Part shown: one piece after another, positions 29,001 through 42,276 of the stretch
Layout: every line of letters starts with the position of its first letter
Numbering within the stretch: position 1 is the stretch's first letter
Assembly (NCBI RefSeq): GCF_018691265.1
Contig: NW_024881313.1
Location: 11,174,501 to 11,238,500 of the forward strand
Length of the DNA: 64,000 nt
Direction of reading: 5' to 3'
DNA from: Tyto alba
Lineage: Eukaryota > Chordata > Aves > Strigiformes > Tytonidae
Position numbers and translations under genes: made by a program
The notes under the pieces: generated by a model
Told to the model about the DNA's origin: nothing
Seen by the model: only the letters and a program-made list of their open reading frames with translations
Database searches by the model: none

Positions 29001-29679
29001 CCAAAATGAAGGTAGTGGATTAAAGAGCACACAGGCTAAATGCCTCTTTGTGAGTGGTGGGGGAAGCATGAGCAGTGCAGCAAGTGACTGGACTTGTCAT
29101 CAGAATCTTGGCTATAACACCTACCTTGGTGCTGTCCTGTACCACACCAGTATGAGCTGCCTGTGCTGTGGATTTTGACTTGGAGCAATTAAAGTTTACG
29201 TGATTTTTCTTTCCCCTGCTTCAGGCTAATACGAATAAGGCCAAAGGAATTCAGGTAATATAGCCAGACAATTCCTTTAATCGGAATGAGAGTGCTTGTG
29301 CGAGTTGGCAACACTTACAAAGTGGGTGTAGAATGTGTCCCCAGCAATTTCATACACAACAGGCTACAATAGGAAGGAGCTACTAAAATTAATAAGGAAG
29401 TGAATATTCATAAGTTCTCATCAAAACTAAGATCACCTTTAGCAGTCCCTTTTCATATCTGCAAGTACTTTATCACCCCACACAAGACTTCAGTCTCAAG
29501 CTCTACAAGTTACCTCAACCATGAGTATTCATATATGCTAGTAGGGTACTTTTTTTGAAGACTAAAAAAAAAATAAATATTGCATTTACCCAAACAAAAT
29601 CAAGGCAGGTATTCTACTTTGTTAGTTAAAAAAAGCCTAAACAGATTATATGACAGCTCTGAATGAATTGGTGGGATCT

Positions 29680-30465
29680 CACAGAAGTATGCAGGAAGTA
29701 GAAGGATAAAGGGAAATAAGAACATTGCCTGGGTATATAAGGATAGTCCTAGGGAGGCAGAAGCTCCTCTGGAACCAAAATTGATAAAAAAAATGCAGGA
29801 GGTAACAACAAGGGCTTCTCCAGGTAGAGAGTCCGCAACAGAAGTTTTAAAGAAAACATGGCTCTCATTGCGAAATGGGCTAGTGGACTTGGTAGTAACA
29901 GAAGCAAAGGCCTTTACTGGTAAGGTTTGTTCTCAGGCCTTTTTGGTCCCTTTACCTAATGGAAGAGTCTGGGAGAACAGACTGAATTCCCAGAAAGGAG
30001 TTACCAAGAAGAACTAGTGTTCAACTGACCTGATCATCTTCTATGAAGAGAAAGGTGACTGTGAACAAAGGAAGAGCAGTGGTTAGCATTTACCTTGAAC
30101 CTAGAAAAATATTTCAACAGTCTCCCTCAGTATCCTGATCAGCCAAGTCATAGAGGTATGGGCTGGGTGAGTGGCATATAAGGGAAGTGGCATATAAGTG
30201 GCATATAAGTGAATTGTCTGGACCATTAGGCCGAAAGGGTCAGTCATCAAAAGCCCTTGGCTCTCTTGGAGGAGGAGAGGCAACCAGGATGACCAAATAC
30301 TAGACCAGGCTGCACATGTAGGTTGTAGAATCTCAGTCTTTGAAATATTTACAACTTGACTGGCCAAGGCTCTGAGCAATTGTACCCATCTTCAGGTCTG
30401 GCCCTGCTTTGAGCAGGGAGTTAGACCAGACATCCTGTAAGAGTTTGATTCAATTATCTTGAGTT
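29680..30465 (+). mobile_element. CR1 LINE fragment, 5'-truncated and internally deleted
   Basis: Three blocks follow the remembered CR1 ORF2/3' end in order. Block 1 (about 29.69-29.99 kb) matches the region before the reverse transcriptase core, for example CTTTACTGGTAAGGTTTG and AATGGAAGAGTCTGGGAG. Block 2 (about 30.02-30.26 kb) matches part of the reverse transcriptase region, for example CTGACCTGATCATCTTCTATG and GTCTCCCTCAGTATCCTGAT. Block 3 (about 30.29-30.465 kb) is the 3' end, for example GGCCCTGCTTTGAGCAGGG and AGTTAGACCAGA. Several hundred bases of reverse transcriptase are missing between blocks 2 and 3, and another gap lies between blocks 1 and 2. Frames are broken and the terminal 8-bp repeats are decayed, so the copy is old and inactive. 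Which CR1 subfamily it belongs to is not clear. Confidence 0.88.
30173..30209 (+). repeat. Short tandem repeat (AGTGGCATATAA-type) inside the CR1 fragment
   Basis: The unit GTGGCATATAAG occurs three times in about 40 bp, the first two copies separated by a few extra bases. It sits where CR1 normally has a single GGTGGGTGG-like stretch, so it arose by local duplication after insertion. Confidence 0.7.
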
Positions 30466-33400
30466 CCAAGACCCAGGCTGTTCTCAAGTACAACCTCACA
30501 TGAAGTTTCTTTCACATAAAGGAATAAAGAAATAAGCTTGAAGTAGGATTTTTGGAGGCACTCCATTCTCCCAGTTTCCCATTTATTTTTAAAATGGAAA
30601 ATTCCAGTCTCTTGGAGATTCTGAGCAGAATCCATAAACAGGCTGAAGAGACTATAAACTGCCAAGTTTAAAAGAGTAAACTGTGCAAACTGCAGAACAG
30701 CTTGAACTTTTAGCTCTCCTGAATTATAGATGTCTGGATGGGCAGGCTCTAGTTGTTCTGTTGAGTGAGCTTTGCAGGAAATACCTACACACCTAAACAA
30801 ACAATAATAGCAAAAGCAGTAAGAGCCCTCCTACCCTATCATTTCAGTAATATCACCTCAATATAGTCTCAGAACCATTTACATGCAAGCCAGTCAGTCA
30901 ATCAAACCCTTAACTCAAAGTTTCAAGGATCAGAGAAGAGACTTTCTGCTTTCAGAACAGTTCTTTCCTGTTTAGGACAGAAAGAGACCATGGCCTCTCT
31001 TCACCCATAGCAACCTTCACACAGTAACATTATTACCAACTGATGTGGCATAAGGAAGGTGGCTGTTTTAGTTAATTATTGCTTTAAGCTGCTGATAAAT
31101 TATTTCCCAGAAGAGATAGTGGAGCCACTGCACCTGCATGAATTCACAGACTGCTAACACCTCTAACCAAAGTCAGCAGGATTAGCATTTACCTAACAGA
31201 AGTGAGAATAATCCCCTACTTCCTTCCAGTACATCCTCTGGAACTGCCTTACCCATTCCAGTCTCCAAGGGACAAAAACTACAAATAGCGAGGCCTCAGC
31301 ATGATTTTCTAAAGCTTTTTAAATTTACAGTTAAAAATTTAAAAAAATCACTATAATAGTCAAAGTACAGTATTCCTATTGGAATGGGTCTAAATTAGAT
31401 GACAACACTAGGAAGACAGAAGCCAGAGTTGCCCTTGTGGGTTTTTTCATTACTGGTATGCTATAGTTGCATGCCAGTTCTGAAGGATGCTGGTCCTACA
31501 GGAGGCCACATAGCACACCAGCATCTGGTCACTACTCTCTTATGTTCCTCCCACTTTCCATCACCTTGTATTATTCTCCTTCCTATTCATCTCATTTAAA
31601 TTACCAGGTTGAGTATTGACATTTTGTTCTGTGTTTGCATAGCCCTTTGCACAATGATGTGCAGGACCATAAGTAGGTTTTAAGCACAATATTCATACAA
31701 AATAGATCAGTTAGAACTTGTAATGGGAGTGGTGCTGTCCCAGTTAGTAGATCTAACATGCTTTCTTCAGTGCTTCTGTCCCTCTAATTTATTGTATAGC
31801 AAAAGTAATCCAACTGTTGTCCCAACTGAAAGAACAAAGTTATCAGCAATATAACATGACTTTGCAATAGAATAATATACCCCCACTCTACAACTAAACT
31901 CCCCTCTGCAAAAAAGGTAAACAGACTGGCTTGGGAAAATTAAGCAGTTCAGCCAGTGGCAAATCAAGGACAAGAAATTTCAGAATCAAGAAGTCCCTTC
32001 CAAGGAAAGCTCGTCTTAACCTTTGCTAGCCTGAGTCCTTCTGTTTAACTGCATCATTGTCAACCATGGTTGCTCATTAGTGTTCCCAGTGCTCAACAAG
32101 TCCCGTTAATAGCCTAAAGCTCCATCTGTGATAGGCAGCATTTACTTAACAAGGAGGTAGCCTATAGGCTTCAGTGGGATTGCTTATTTCTGCTCATGCT
32201 GCAGCAGGCCCCAGACTGATAGAAAGGAAGGAGATAGGATTTGGTCCTCCTCAGTTTACATGAGAGTCTTTCTGCTAAGAGGGAATGGAACAAAAACCTG
32301 AGTCAATACCTGCTGAAATGTGGAAAGTCTCCCATCCTTTTCTACCCACTTTTTTTTCCTCTCCTTTCCACATTTCAAATTCAAAGCTTGATCCAAATAT
32401 ACGCAAGCAAGTAAAAGACATGTTTGACTTTTGGCTGCATCGATTGAATCGGATCCAGAACTTCAGTTTTGGCTTCTTCAGTTTAGTTCATTTTATTTTC
32501 CCAACCAGAGCAAGATGACAATCAGTTTAATAGCTTTTATTGCTTGCTGTAAGTAGATATTTCAGACGCCTAGCTCGTTTTTAAAAAGCAGTCTTCAAAC
32601 AACACCCCCTCTATGCACACAATTTGTTCATAATGTATTTCCAAGTTTGTTGCAAGAATGCATCTTCCAGTGCAATAAATTTAAACTTTCACTTTTAAAG
32701 GATCTTAGCTAAATTGAGACTGCTCACAGAAAGATAAATTTAGTTAAGATAAACACATTCTTACTAGAACATTCAACTACAGTGTTACTGTAGTAACAGT
32801 AGTACATACTTGTACCTCATCACAGCTAAGAAAAGTAGAGGCTGACTGTCAGGCAAGTGCTGAAGTAGAATTCTTGGATCATATCCAAAAAGAAGTGATC
32901 ACATCAGCTGAGGTGGCACCAGCCAGTGTGACTGATATTTCAGTAACTCACTTTGGTTTTCATTAAGCAAGGAATGCTGATTCATATAATGCAGATGCCA
33001 GCTTTAGCCAGCTAAGCTGCTGCAGAATCATTTCCTCAAACTAAAACTGCCCATGCACGCAGTGCTGGACACCATTAGTAGTCATTTGCATCAGGCAGAA
33101 CAAGTAGGAGTCCAAAGCTTCTACTGCAAGGAGTCTGGATCCTACTGTACTTTCGGACATACAGAAAAGACAGATTGCCTCAAGTAAATTTAAAGTTCAG
33201 CAACAAATAGATGATATACTTTTACCCATCTGTATGAAGGAAACAGTAACCAGAATAAAATCTTGTAAGTGTACTGACCAAGGAAGTGTGCAAAGCCCAC
33301 AGTTTTCCTAAAATCCAGATGCATTACCTAGTTTCATTCAGGACCATTATTGGCCCCACTTGCCTTTGTAACATGCTATGCTTGGTTTTGTAGAGATATG

Positions 33401-36400
33401 GGCTATTACATCTGCCTGAGCCAGTCCTGTGACACTGTTGAGAGGACTTTGCCTCCACCGTGCCCTGGCATGTGCCATAAAGTATATGGCATGAGAGGAA
33501 GTGGCCACCCTTTCCTTCCAGGTGTGCCAAGCCACCCCAAGAGCATTCCAGAGGGTGATAATAGACTTGTTCAACAGATGAGGCTTGGAGACAAGCCCCA
33601 GGTCCACTGTGCACAGCCAGGGAGGCAAGTGGTCTCAGTGGAGCAGTAACATCAAGACAGTAACAGCTCAATGGAGAAAATCTTTGTAGTCACCATAGCA
33701 GATGACAGGTTAAGGATATTGGAAAGGAAAGGGTTAACTTAGGCAGCAATAAAGACTTTTCCATACATGCAAGTGGCTATAGCCATGCTAACAGATTCAC
33801 CAGCACTGGTCCCATATGCCTTCATAAACTGTAGAAAGAAAAAGACTTCCAGATAAGCATTTTGTTTCAAGCAAAAGTGACAAATTAGCCTTTGAAATTA
33901 AATCTTTTCTAACTGTTTATCACCATTAGTTTATATGATCAGATCCAGATCACGTAGGATGAGAAAGACCCAGTAAGATCACAGACATGCCCAAGATAGA
34001 CTAGTAAAACTGGAAGAAGGTCTTTCCTTATCTGCAACTTCATATTATCAGCAAAAGCATTTGTTGTGGTATAATGCTTTAACTTCACTTACCTCACCAG
34101 CATAATTATACCAGAACAAGCATTTATTCTGTTGTGATCAAGTCTACACCACCAGTACATGTAACAACATTGCGAAGGTGTCATCCTGCATCAATGCTTT
34201 GCCAGGTGAAGTTTCAAAAATGGAAGCAGGAAGCCCAGCACATAGGAGGAGAAACGATAGAGATACAACTACATCCTTGTTGGATCTGCCTTTTTAATAC
34301 CCCCTAGCCCCCACCAAAGAATTATTGTTGCAGCAAAGATTACAAAAAAAGAACAGGTGTGTGAAATACTAACAGTGCAATGGTAAGACTAACAGCTGGG
34401 GACAGCAAACAGTCAAGACTCCCATGAGAAGGGGCGAGAGAAACATTCCTAAAGGCAGTACTGATCCCCTACATTTGATCTTATCCCCACATCACAGTCT
34501 ACACATTGTTCTTTGGCAAGATGACAGGTAGATGGAGAACAAGTTAAATTCTCTATCAGTGGGATGATTTGGCATGGTACAAGAGGCACGTATCCTTACA
34601 ACTACAAAGTCAGAAGGCCTAGCAGAACCACCCTGTTTACTTAACAAAGTGACGTAAGTCACACAACCACGCAAGCATAGCCTTTGTTCTTTCCTTCAGC
34701 TATCCCTGTTTTTCCTCAGTTCCATCCCACTAATTTCAATTCTAGCAAAGTAGTCTGTAAACCCTAAAGTGAGTACTGCATCTTTTTAATGTCCAAGTGT
34801 GGTCTGAGTAGGCACCAAGAAAGTACCTGATCATGATAAACCTGAATATATTTGTTGGCAAATAGAATGTTCCTAGGCTTTTCATTTCTATATGTATATG
34901 TTTTACTATTAATAAATTCTGCTTTAGCAAGTTGAGTGCTTTGAAGAAATTGTCATGTTTCACAAAGTATACATGAACATTTCTCTATACTAAGGAGTTC
35001 CCAAACAACAGATGGTGTTATACTATCATAAGTTCAATTCTTTATAGTGATGTACATAAAGATGGTGAAGCCCTCTATTGATGTGCTTAAGACATGATAC
35101 TCACATATGTAACAAGATTATGGCATCTATTAATCAATTCTATTGAGGATAAATTCCTCATTTGTAAAGTTTGACAGAAAAAACAATTGCCTAATACAAT
35201 AGCAGACTAAACAGAACGTAGCTCAACTGAACTGTAAGATATCTGCCTGTACATCACAAGACAGGCAATTAGGATAAAGAGAATCATACCAGTTTTTATT
35301 ATTATATTTTAAGACTCAGCAAGCTTGTTTTCAGTCATTTCAAGATCTTTTGATATTTCACTACCCAAAGAGACACAGAAATCACAATGAAGTTGACCAG
35401 ATTTAAAGTCAAGTCACATCCCTCAGCTAAATAATGCAGCAGATCATAATCTATCTGGTTTTGTCTAAATACATACATGAAAAACAAGACTGGACAAAAG
35501 GCTATGAGGTACCAAATATGTATTGTGATTGTTTGCATTTATTAAACAGTTAATACATTATTACTATTTTTCACATATAAACCCAAGTTTCCAGACTGCT
35601 GCAGGTAGCACCACAGGAGGCAAGGGGGTGACCCCCAAGTTGGGGTCTGGTTGGGCAGGGGAAAGAGGTATGCTGTGGGCTGCAGGCAGTTCCCTTGGCT
35701 GGCAGCACTGACAAGGGAGAGTTGGGGAACCTGCAGCATCTGATGGGGACAGCCCAAGCTCCTAGTGCTGTCACAACAAGGTGTTAATTTAGAAGGGAGT
35801 GAAGAAGAGGCTGAAACTGCCTTAAGTACACACACACACCCCTTTAAACCCTAATAAATTCACACACAGGAAGCAAGATGATGGTATACCATGAAACAGG
35901 GAGCTCCTCCATTTCCTCTGAGTTCCAGTTCACAGAGTCGGAGATGCCTCACCAGTGAGTCATCAGTTCCCATGGGCCAGAGGTGACCATCAAGGCAGAC
36001 AGATACCCTCTGCCAGAGCACCTCCTCATGCCGTAGGGAGGGCACCCAAACCATTCAAGGCCCTTTTCAGAAAGTGGCACCTTACAGGCAGCTATTTGGC
36101 CTGCCCAGAAGAAATAGCCTCCCGGTACATGGGTATTTCCCAGCCCCGGGAGCGGAGCGGCCGCTGCTGCCCCTTGCCTCATGGGCTGCCCAGCCAGCAG
36201 AGGAAGCGAGGGAGCAGCAAGGTGGTTGTGCCAGGGGAGATCAATTGCATCCTCCTCCTCAGCATTATTAGGTAATCTAATTACTACTCTAAGAGTTTGA
36301 CAGACTGACAGTAGCCAACTCTGTCACTAATGCAACTTATAAAGAGTTATTTATATCCATCTCAAAAGCTACAGCTCACCTCCTTCTAAAAGGAAAATAA

Positions 36401-37019
36401 ACACTGCCTGATCCAACCAAATTACGTCTCATTTCAAACATTCAATTCAACAACATAACGAAACTGGGAGTAAAATTGACATTTGCTTCATTATCATCAA
36501 ACTTTCATACACGTCTAAAATTCTCTAGCCAAGAACTGAGTTGACCAAGATTACCTGAGAAGCTGTCAGCAGACAATATCACTTCAGAAGCTGAATATGA
36601 AATTTGAAGGCAAAGAATTTCACATCAGAATTTAAGATGCAATATTGCTTAATACTCTAGTCAGGTATTGCATATCTTGAACAACACCAGCACTAATTGA
36701 TAGAGACAAAGGTTAAAGATAGGATACCTAGGAATTATTTTAGCAAGCATGACATTTCTAAGGTAGCATATTTTTTCCCCTACAGCATTGGTGGGAGGAA
36801 CAAGAAGAGGGAAATAAAGCATAGGTGCCATACCATTAAGATGAAGGCCTGCTTTTCTTATGCATCACATCAAGAAATAGTCAAGCAGGCTGAGGTACTG
36901 CAGTATCACCCTCCAAACAGACAGTTCCTTGTCCTGAGCCACCATGGGGTCTCCAGGTTTTATTTGTCAGCTTTCAGAGGAGAACCAAGTCCTCATCCCT
37001 CTGTGCTTGCAAGTTAAGA

Positions 37020-37145
37020 AGAAAAAAAAAAAAAAGCCACCCTACCCACTAAAAAAAAGAAAAACACCCACACAACAAAAAAAACACCCACCCACAAAAA
37101 AACCCCAAACCCTCCCAAAATAAAAATGCTACAAAAAAAAGCCCC
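37020..37145. repeat. A/C-rich simple sequence (AAAACACCCAC type)
   Basis: About 120 bp of A-runs alternate with CCCACC and CACCCAC blocks, nearly without T or G on the plus strand. Minus-strand frames read as Phe/Val/Gly runs and are artefacts. Confidence 0.85.
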
Positions 37146-38468
37146 AAAACATTTTCCAAATCTTTGACAGTCATCACATCTTGTAACTGAAATCACATAC
37201 TTCCTGGAACCCCAGAAATTATAAAATGTAATAAAAATTTTCACCCTCCAATTTCACTCTGTTTTCTAGATTGTTGATTTGAAGTTTAAAGCAGGCTTAC
37301 AGTATTATAGCCTACAGAATTTCCCTGTTTTACAGAAACAAGCTTGTATTTTGATCAATGAATCAGAGAGTGAATCACCATAAATAAGTATAGCAATTTC
37401 ATACTTACAAAATTTTTAGAACCTTAGAATCATTTCTTTGACACTGAAAAAAAAATGCCATAAGTACACTGTAGAGTGATAAAACAGAAGTGAATGTGAA
37501 TTAGAAAATATCAAAACAGCAACCATAAGAAACCTTTGTAGATTAAAGCAGACACTTAAGAACTGAGGTTCACACCTCTTCTGCTTAAAGTAATTTCAGC
37601 TTTATTTTGGTGATGGCAGCCAGTGAGACCAATGACACCTACCTAGGAATCCTTTCAAGTCTGTACTATTTTTTCCAGCTTTTCAAATCAATAAATAGTA
37701 CTTTTTTGTTTGTTTTGTTTTGTGCATGTTATTACTAGCAAACATCAAGGCACTGATTCACAACCCAGAATTCTTCATCAACAGCAGCACTAGTTTAAGG
37801 TATTGCCACCATTCAGCCCCACCTTTTGAATTTCTGCACAGCCCCCTCCAGTTGTGCTGACATGCAAGTCCAGCCAGCTGCAATCTGAACTGATAAACTA
37901 GAAGATAACCCAGAGATTTTACTGAAGCCAGATCAGCTCACTGTAAGGGCCATAATACAGCTGCACAGGCAACTGCGCCAGCACAAATACAGGATGAAAG
38001 GCAACATTTTTACTGAATACTTCATACCATAAAAATACAGCCAAAGAATCTAGCTGTTTACATTTTTTTACCTTTTTTAAACTCTCCTGACTCATCCTAT
38101 GAATATATAGGAGTTGGAGATTCCACTTTAAAAAAAAAAAAAAAAAAATTCCAGCCTTGATATTGGAAGAGAGCTTAATAAATAAATAGACCATAATTCA
38201 AACGTTGATTAAAACCCCCAACCTACTTTTAAGGATCATTAAACAAACCGATAAGGAAATGCTAATGCTGGAAATAACATTCTGAAAAGACTGCAGACTT
38301 TGGCTCCAGGAAAGCCTTTATCCAGTCAACATTCCCCTGGGAGAAGCAGCACCCCATTGAATTATATCCCTTTTGCTTCATCATAGTGAAGAAATTCAGA
38401 AGTTGTTAATAGAAAAGTTTCTAAGAGGAGATGCTGAAGGAGCTTGCCATAACAAGGCCAGGCACACA

Positions 38469-38496
38469 CTATAAACCACTGTGCAGTGGTTTATAG
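38469..38496. repeat. Near-perfect palindrome, 13-bp arms with 2-bp centre
   Basis: CTATAAACCACTG is followed by TG and then its exact reverse complement CAGTGGTTTATAG. The two arms match at all 13 positions and the match stops abruptly on both sides. It could fold as a hairpin in RNA or a small cruciform in DNA. The arms also contain AACCAC, the RUNX core. Confidence 0.9.
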
Positions 38497-41400
38497 ACAA
38501 ATAACACTGTATTTTGTCAAAGCACTAGAAGGTGTCAGGTACGTCCTGTCTGGACCAGACCCCTCCACATGCCTTAGACAGACAGTGGAATAGCAGGCCC
38601 AACTCCCCCTCTCTTCCAGAGAATCCTGAGGCAATGCCACACCAGCTACTGAGTCCAGGGCTTGCAGAAGAGGAGGCAGCAGCCCTCCACGGGGCTGCAC
38701 TGTGAAAGTGTTTCAGAGCCACAAGCTGCAATGAGACCCACTGTTCAGGGCAGGACTCAGGCTTGGCCCATCTCTGCATTCCCACCAAAGGAAGTGTTTT
38801 GCTCCCTGCTGGTTATCCAAAAAACCCCAAAAGCAAAGACTGGGCCCTGCCCGATATGTCCATCTGAACACTGCCCAAAGTGAGAGCTATTTATTCTATT
38901 TTGCCAACTTCCCTAGAGTAAGATCTACATGGAGCTGGTCCCCAGCTCTGCCCACCGATGCTGGGCAGAATCATTACACAAGACATCCACGCTGTCCCCG
39001 GCTTGTTGCAGCCCCTCGTGCTCTTCAGGCTCTCGAGATGAGACTGCTGAGGACTGAGCACGCAGGCTGGGGTCTCCCACCTCTCCTCCCAAGGCACGGC
39101 TGCTCTCCAGGAGCAGAGGACTTTGAACCGTGGGACCACCTCCTCAAGCTGCAGCATACCCAGGCTTCACGCCATGTATGTTGGCACGGGACTGCCAGGA
39201 GACTGGGGGCCTGAGGAGAGGGAAGGGAGGAGAGCCTGGTGACACTGGTGTATACCCTGGGACATGGCAGCACCCCCAGTCCAATCACCCAGAGACGGGG
39301 GATTCCTGACGATCTCTGCTTCTCCTGCTTTGCGTTCCTTTTCCTTGGAGGAGAACATACACCCATCTATAACCAAGACCCTCTCCCAACACCTAGCAGC
39401 CTGAGGTTCACCAGAGAGAATATCCAAATAGGAAACATAAGAGACATTGACTGCTTTTTCCAGGCTGATTTCAACAAAAGATAGATAATTTCACCTAACC
39501 AGCACAAACTGAAACAGAGAACCATGGTGCACAGAAAAGGTAAGCATTGGCACCTACTGCTGGCAGCGATAACCACCCCAGCACCAGTCCTTTGGAGAGA
39601 TGGAAATATTACGCTGTTCAACTCTTACCATTATGATTATGCAATAGCCTATGTCAGAGTGACTTTAATTGCTTCCCCCAGGAGAGACTTTGAGCAGCGC
39701 GGCACATTTTAGAGCCCACAGAGGTCAGACAAAGCCTCTGGCTGGTCAGGCAGAGGAGGGCGATGTGGATGGAATTGTTCTGCAGGCCCAGAGACACCAA
39801 CGCTGACAGTTTCTAGCTCTAGACACCACTGACAACTGACCAAAGAAATGCAAAGGGCTCTTCAAACACAGTAACAAGAAATTAGTCATTAGCGTCCCTA
39901 TCAAAATATATCTCAAGGGATCCTATCCTCTTTTTACATTCCTTAAGGAAGAGTAGGAAGGTTACTGCAACACCCTCAGTGTTCTCTCTGAGCTCTTTTA
40001 AAGGCAAGAGCAAGGGGGAAAATTCAGCAGTCTGCTTGGATACAGGATTATTTGACCCACATCAGGATTTAAAGAGAGCTTTTCAGAATCACAGTGCAGA
40101 ACACAGATGGAAGCATGTCAGAGTCCAGCACTATTGCTGCAGGGGACAGGACTCCAGGGTGCAAGGGGGAGCACACAAATTGGATCCTCCTTTTCACTGA
40201 ACTGCTGTTGGTGCTGTAATAGCTTTTTACTGCATAGAAAATACACTGTTTGGGGGATTCCCACCACTGAGCTGGGTAAGGCAGACTCCCAGAGCTCAAG
40301 CGAGTCTAGAGTTTGTCAAAAGGAGGGTTGTTGGCTGCTAGCACACAAACCCTGGCTTTGCAACAAAAGTAACCTAACACCTACATCAACTCAGCAAGAT
40401 GAATAAAAGTAGCTCTCCCACGTTTGCTGCCTAATTCACCAGCCCTGTGTTCCAGAGGGCATCCATGGAGCTTTACAGCTTTACTGCTGCAAGCGACTAA
40501 ATTGAATGTCTTGATAGAAAGTATCATTGTAGTTCACTTTGCACAAAAAAAAAAAAAAAAAACAAAAAAAAAAACAACCACAAAAAGCCACACATATCTC
40601 ACCCTATAAAGTATTACTATTACCAAACAAAACCTGGAATCCCTTGTTCACTAAAGTTAATTTATCAGGGACAAATAGATAGAAAAGAAGTTTCTATAGT
40701 TAAATTTAATTTACGGCCTAGCAACTGTTGTTTACAAACATGTTCAATAGCTTTTTGGGTTTGTTTTTTTGGTTTTTTTTTGGTTTTTTTTTTTTTAATA
40801 TAGTAGTTTTCAAACATTGTCATACCTTCTTGCAGACTACATTTTTAAGTGTTTATTTGTTTTAAACCTTTGTTCACATATTTTTACATTTCAATTTGTA
40901 ATAATAATGACAGCAATCTTGAAACAAAAACAAACAAACAAAAAAAATAATCAATGCCCTAACAAACAACATTACTACACAAATGAAAAATTAGATGAAC
41001 ACTTGCTGGATTCCCATCATAGGGTCAGGGAAAATCCTAATCATCCTACCCCAAACATCCAAGTGTAGCCTTACTGGTTCTCTAGTTTTCTGCAGGAGCA
41101 TACCCCTGCACCACTCTCCTCTTCAGGACTGAATCCCGGCAAATTCAGCACTAGTAAGTAGTTACACCACGGTATGCATTATTAATTCACTGCCACAGGC
41201 CTCAGAAGCAACAGGTAAGTGCTTTCTATGTGCATCTGTGGTGGAAGACAGAAAGCAAGCTAACAGACACAAAGCAGATTTTCAGGAGCAGTCTCGGTTC
41301 CAGTTTAGATGTTTTCACAATCCCAGTTTAATCCATGCAATGCACAGAGTGAACAGGATGTTTACAGAAGCAGATAATATCTGCTTTGGAGTCTACATAC

Positions 41401-42244
41401 AGTTATTTTCTTACTAGAGATAACTGATAGGACATCATAGCACCTGGTCTCACATCAGAGATAACAAACCTTCAGAAGGTACACCCTTACCATGCTTTCA
41501 CATGATGATATAGTGATTTGAGGGATGCAGATCTCCCAGTAAGTCTACATAATACCTTTCTTTTTAAAATCAAACAAGCACTTCAACAAAACAAAGTCTC
41601 ACACTTCTTCCAAGACTACAGAAACGCACAATATCCTCAGTTTAGTAATTCACTACACACCAAAGCTCATAACACCATACCCTAAGGTCTTTAACTTCTG
41701 GGTCTCTTCCTTCCTCTATTATACCTCCCAGCATTTCAGTGTAGGTTCCTAAAGAAATAAGTCAGAGGTCATTTCAGAGCATTGGCGATAGTGGCTTTTG
41801 AACCCCTTAACCAACAAAACAATTGACCATAATAAACACTTAAAGCATTAAATTATTATAATTTTCACAACACAGAGACAAGAAAGACCCCTTTTCATAC
41901 CCCCTCCTAAGTTAGGGTTTATCTCATCAGAAAGGCCATCAGTTACTCATACCATGTCAGACAGAAGGAAACCTGGTGGCACCAAAACACTTCATCATTT
42001 CCTCTGCTTCCATAGCGCCATACTCACATCTTGTTTCTCTACCCAGGTCACCTCCAAATACCAGCTAGAAAACTTCCTTTTAACAAATCCCTCTCATTCT
42101 CTAACAACTTCAGCCTGATTGCTGGTAGCCTTTCTGTAGCCACACCAGAGCGATTGCAACTCCCAACACATGCAGAAGCAGGCACAGGTGTTGCTAGGCT
42201 CAATTACAGTATCAACGAGTAGGTGGGGATTTACTCACATTTTC

Positions 42245-42276
42245 AAAAAAAAACAAAAAAAAAACAAAAAAACAAC
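42245..42276. repeat. A-rich (AAAAAAAAC)n simple repeat
   Basis: A-runs of seven to nine bases are separated by single C over about 32 bp. Confidence 0.8.

Larger units (their letters stand above)
16016..29679. other. Gene-free DNA with A-rich simple repeats and one CpG-rich patch
   Basis: No exon or RNA gene could be recognised. Homopolymers lie at 17339-17354 (T), 20394-20410 (A), 21804-21825 (A) and 26032-26060 (T29). G-runs occur near 20134-20143 and 23897-23906, the latter followed by T14. CAAA/CAA-type repeats are listed separately. Most short frames here translate to Lys/Asn/Thr or Phe/Leu runs from these repeats. Confidence 0.65.

Noticed and set aside
29781..30017. 78-codon plus-strand frame
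   Set aside because: It is a remnant of the CR1 element's ORF2, not a host gene.
39025..39366. 113-codon minus-strand frame in a GC-richer block
   Set aside because: Several frames overlap on both strands, which is the sign of GC-rich non-coding DNA rather than one real exon.
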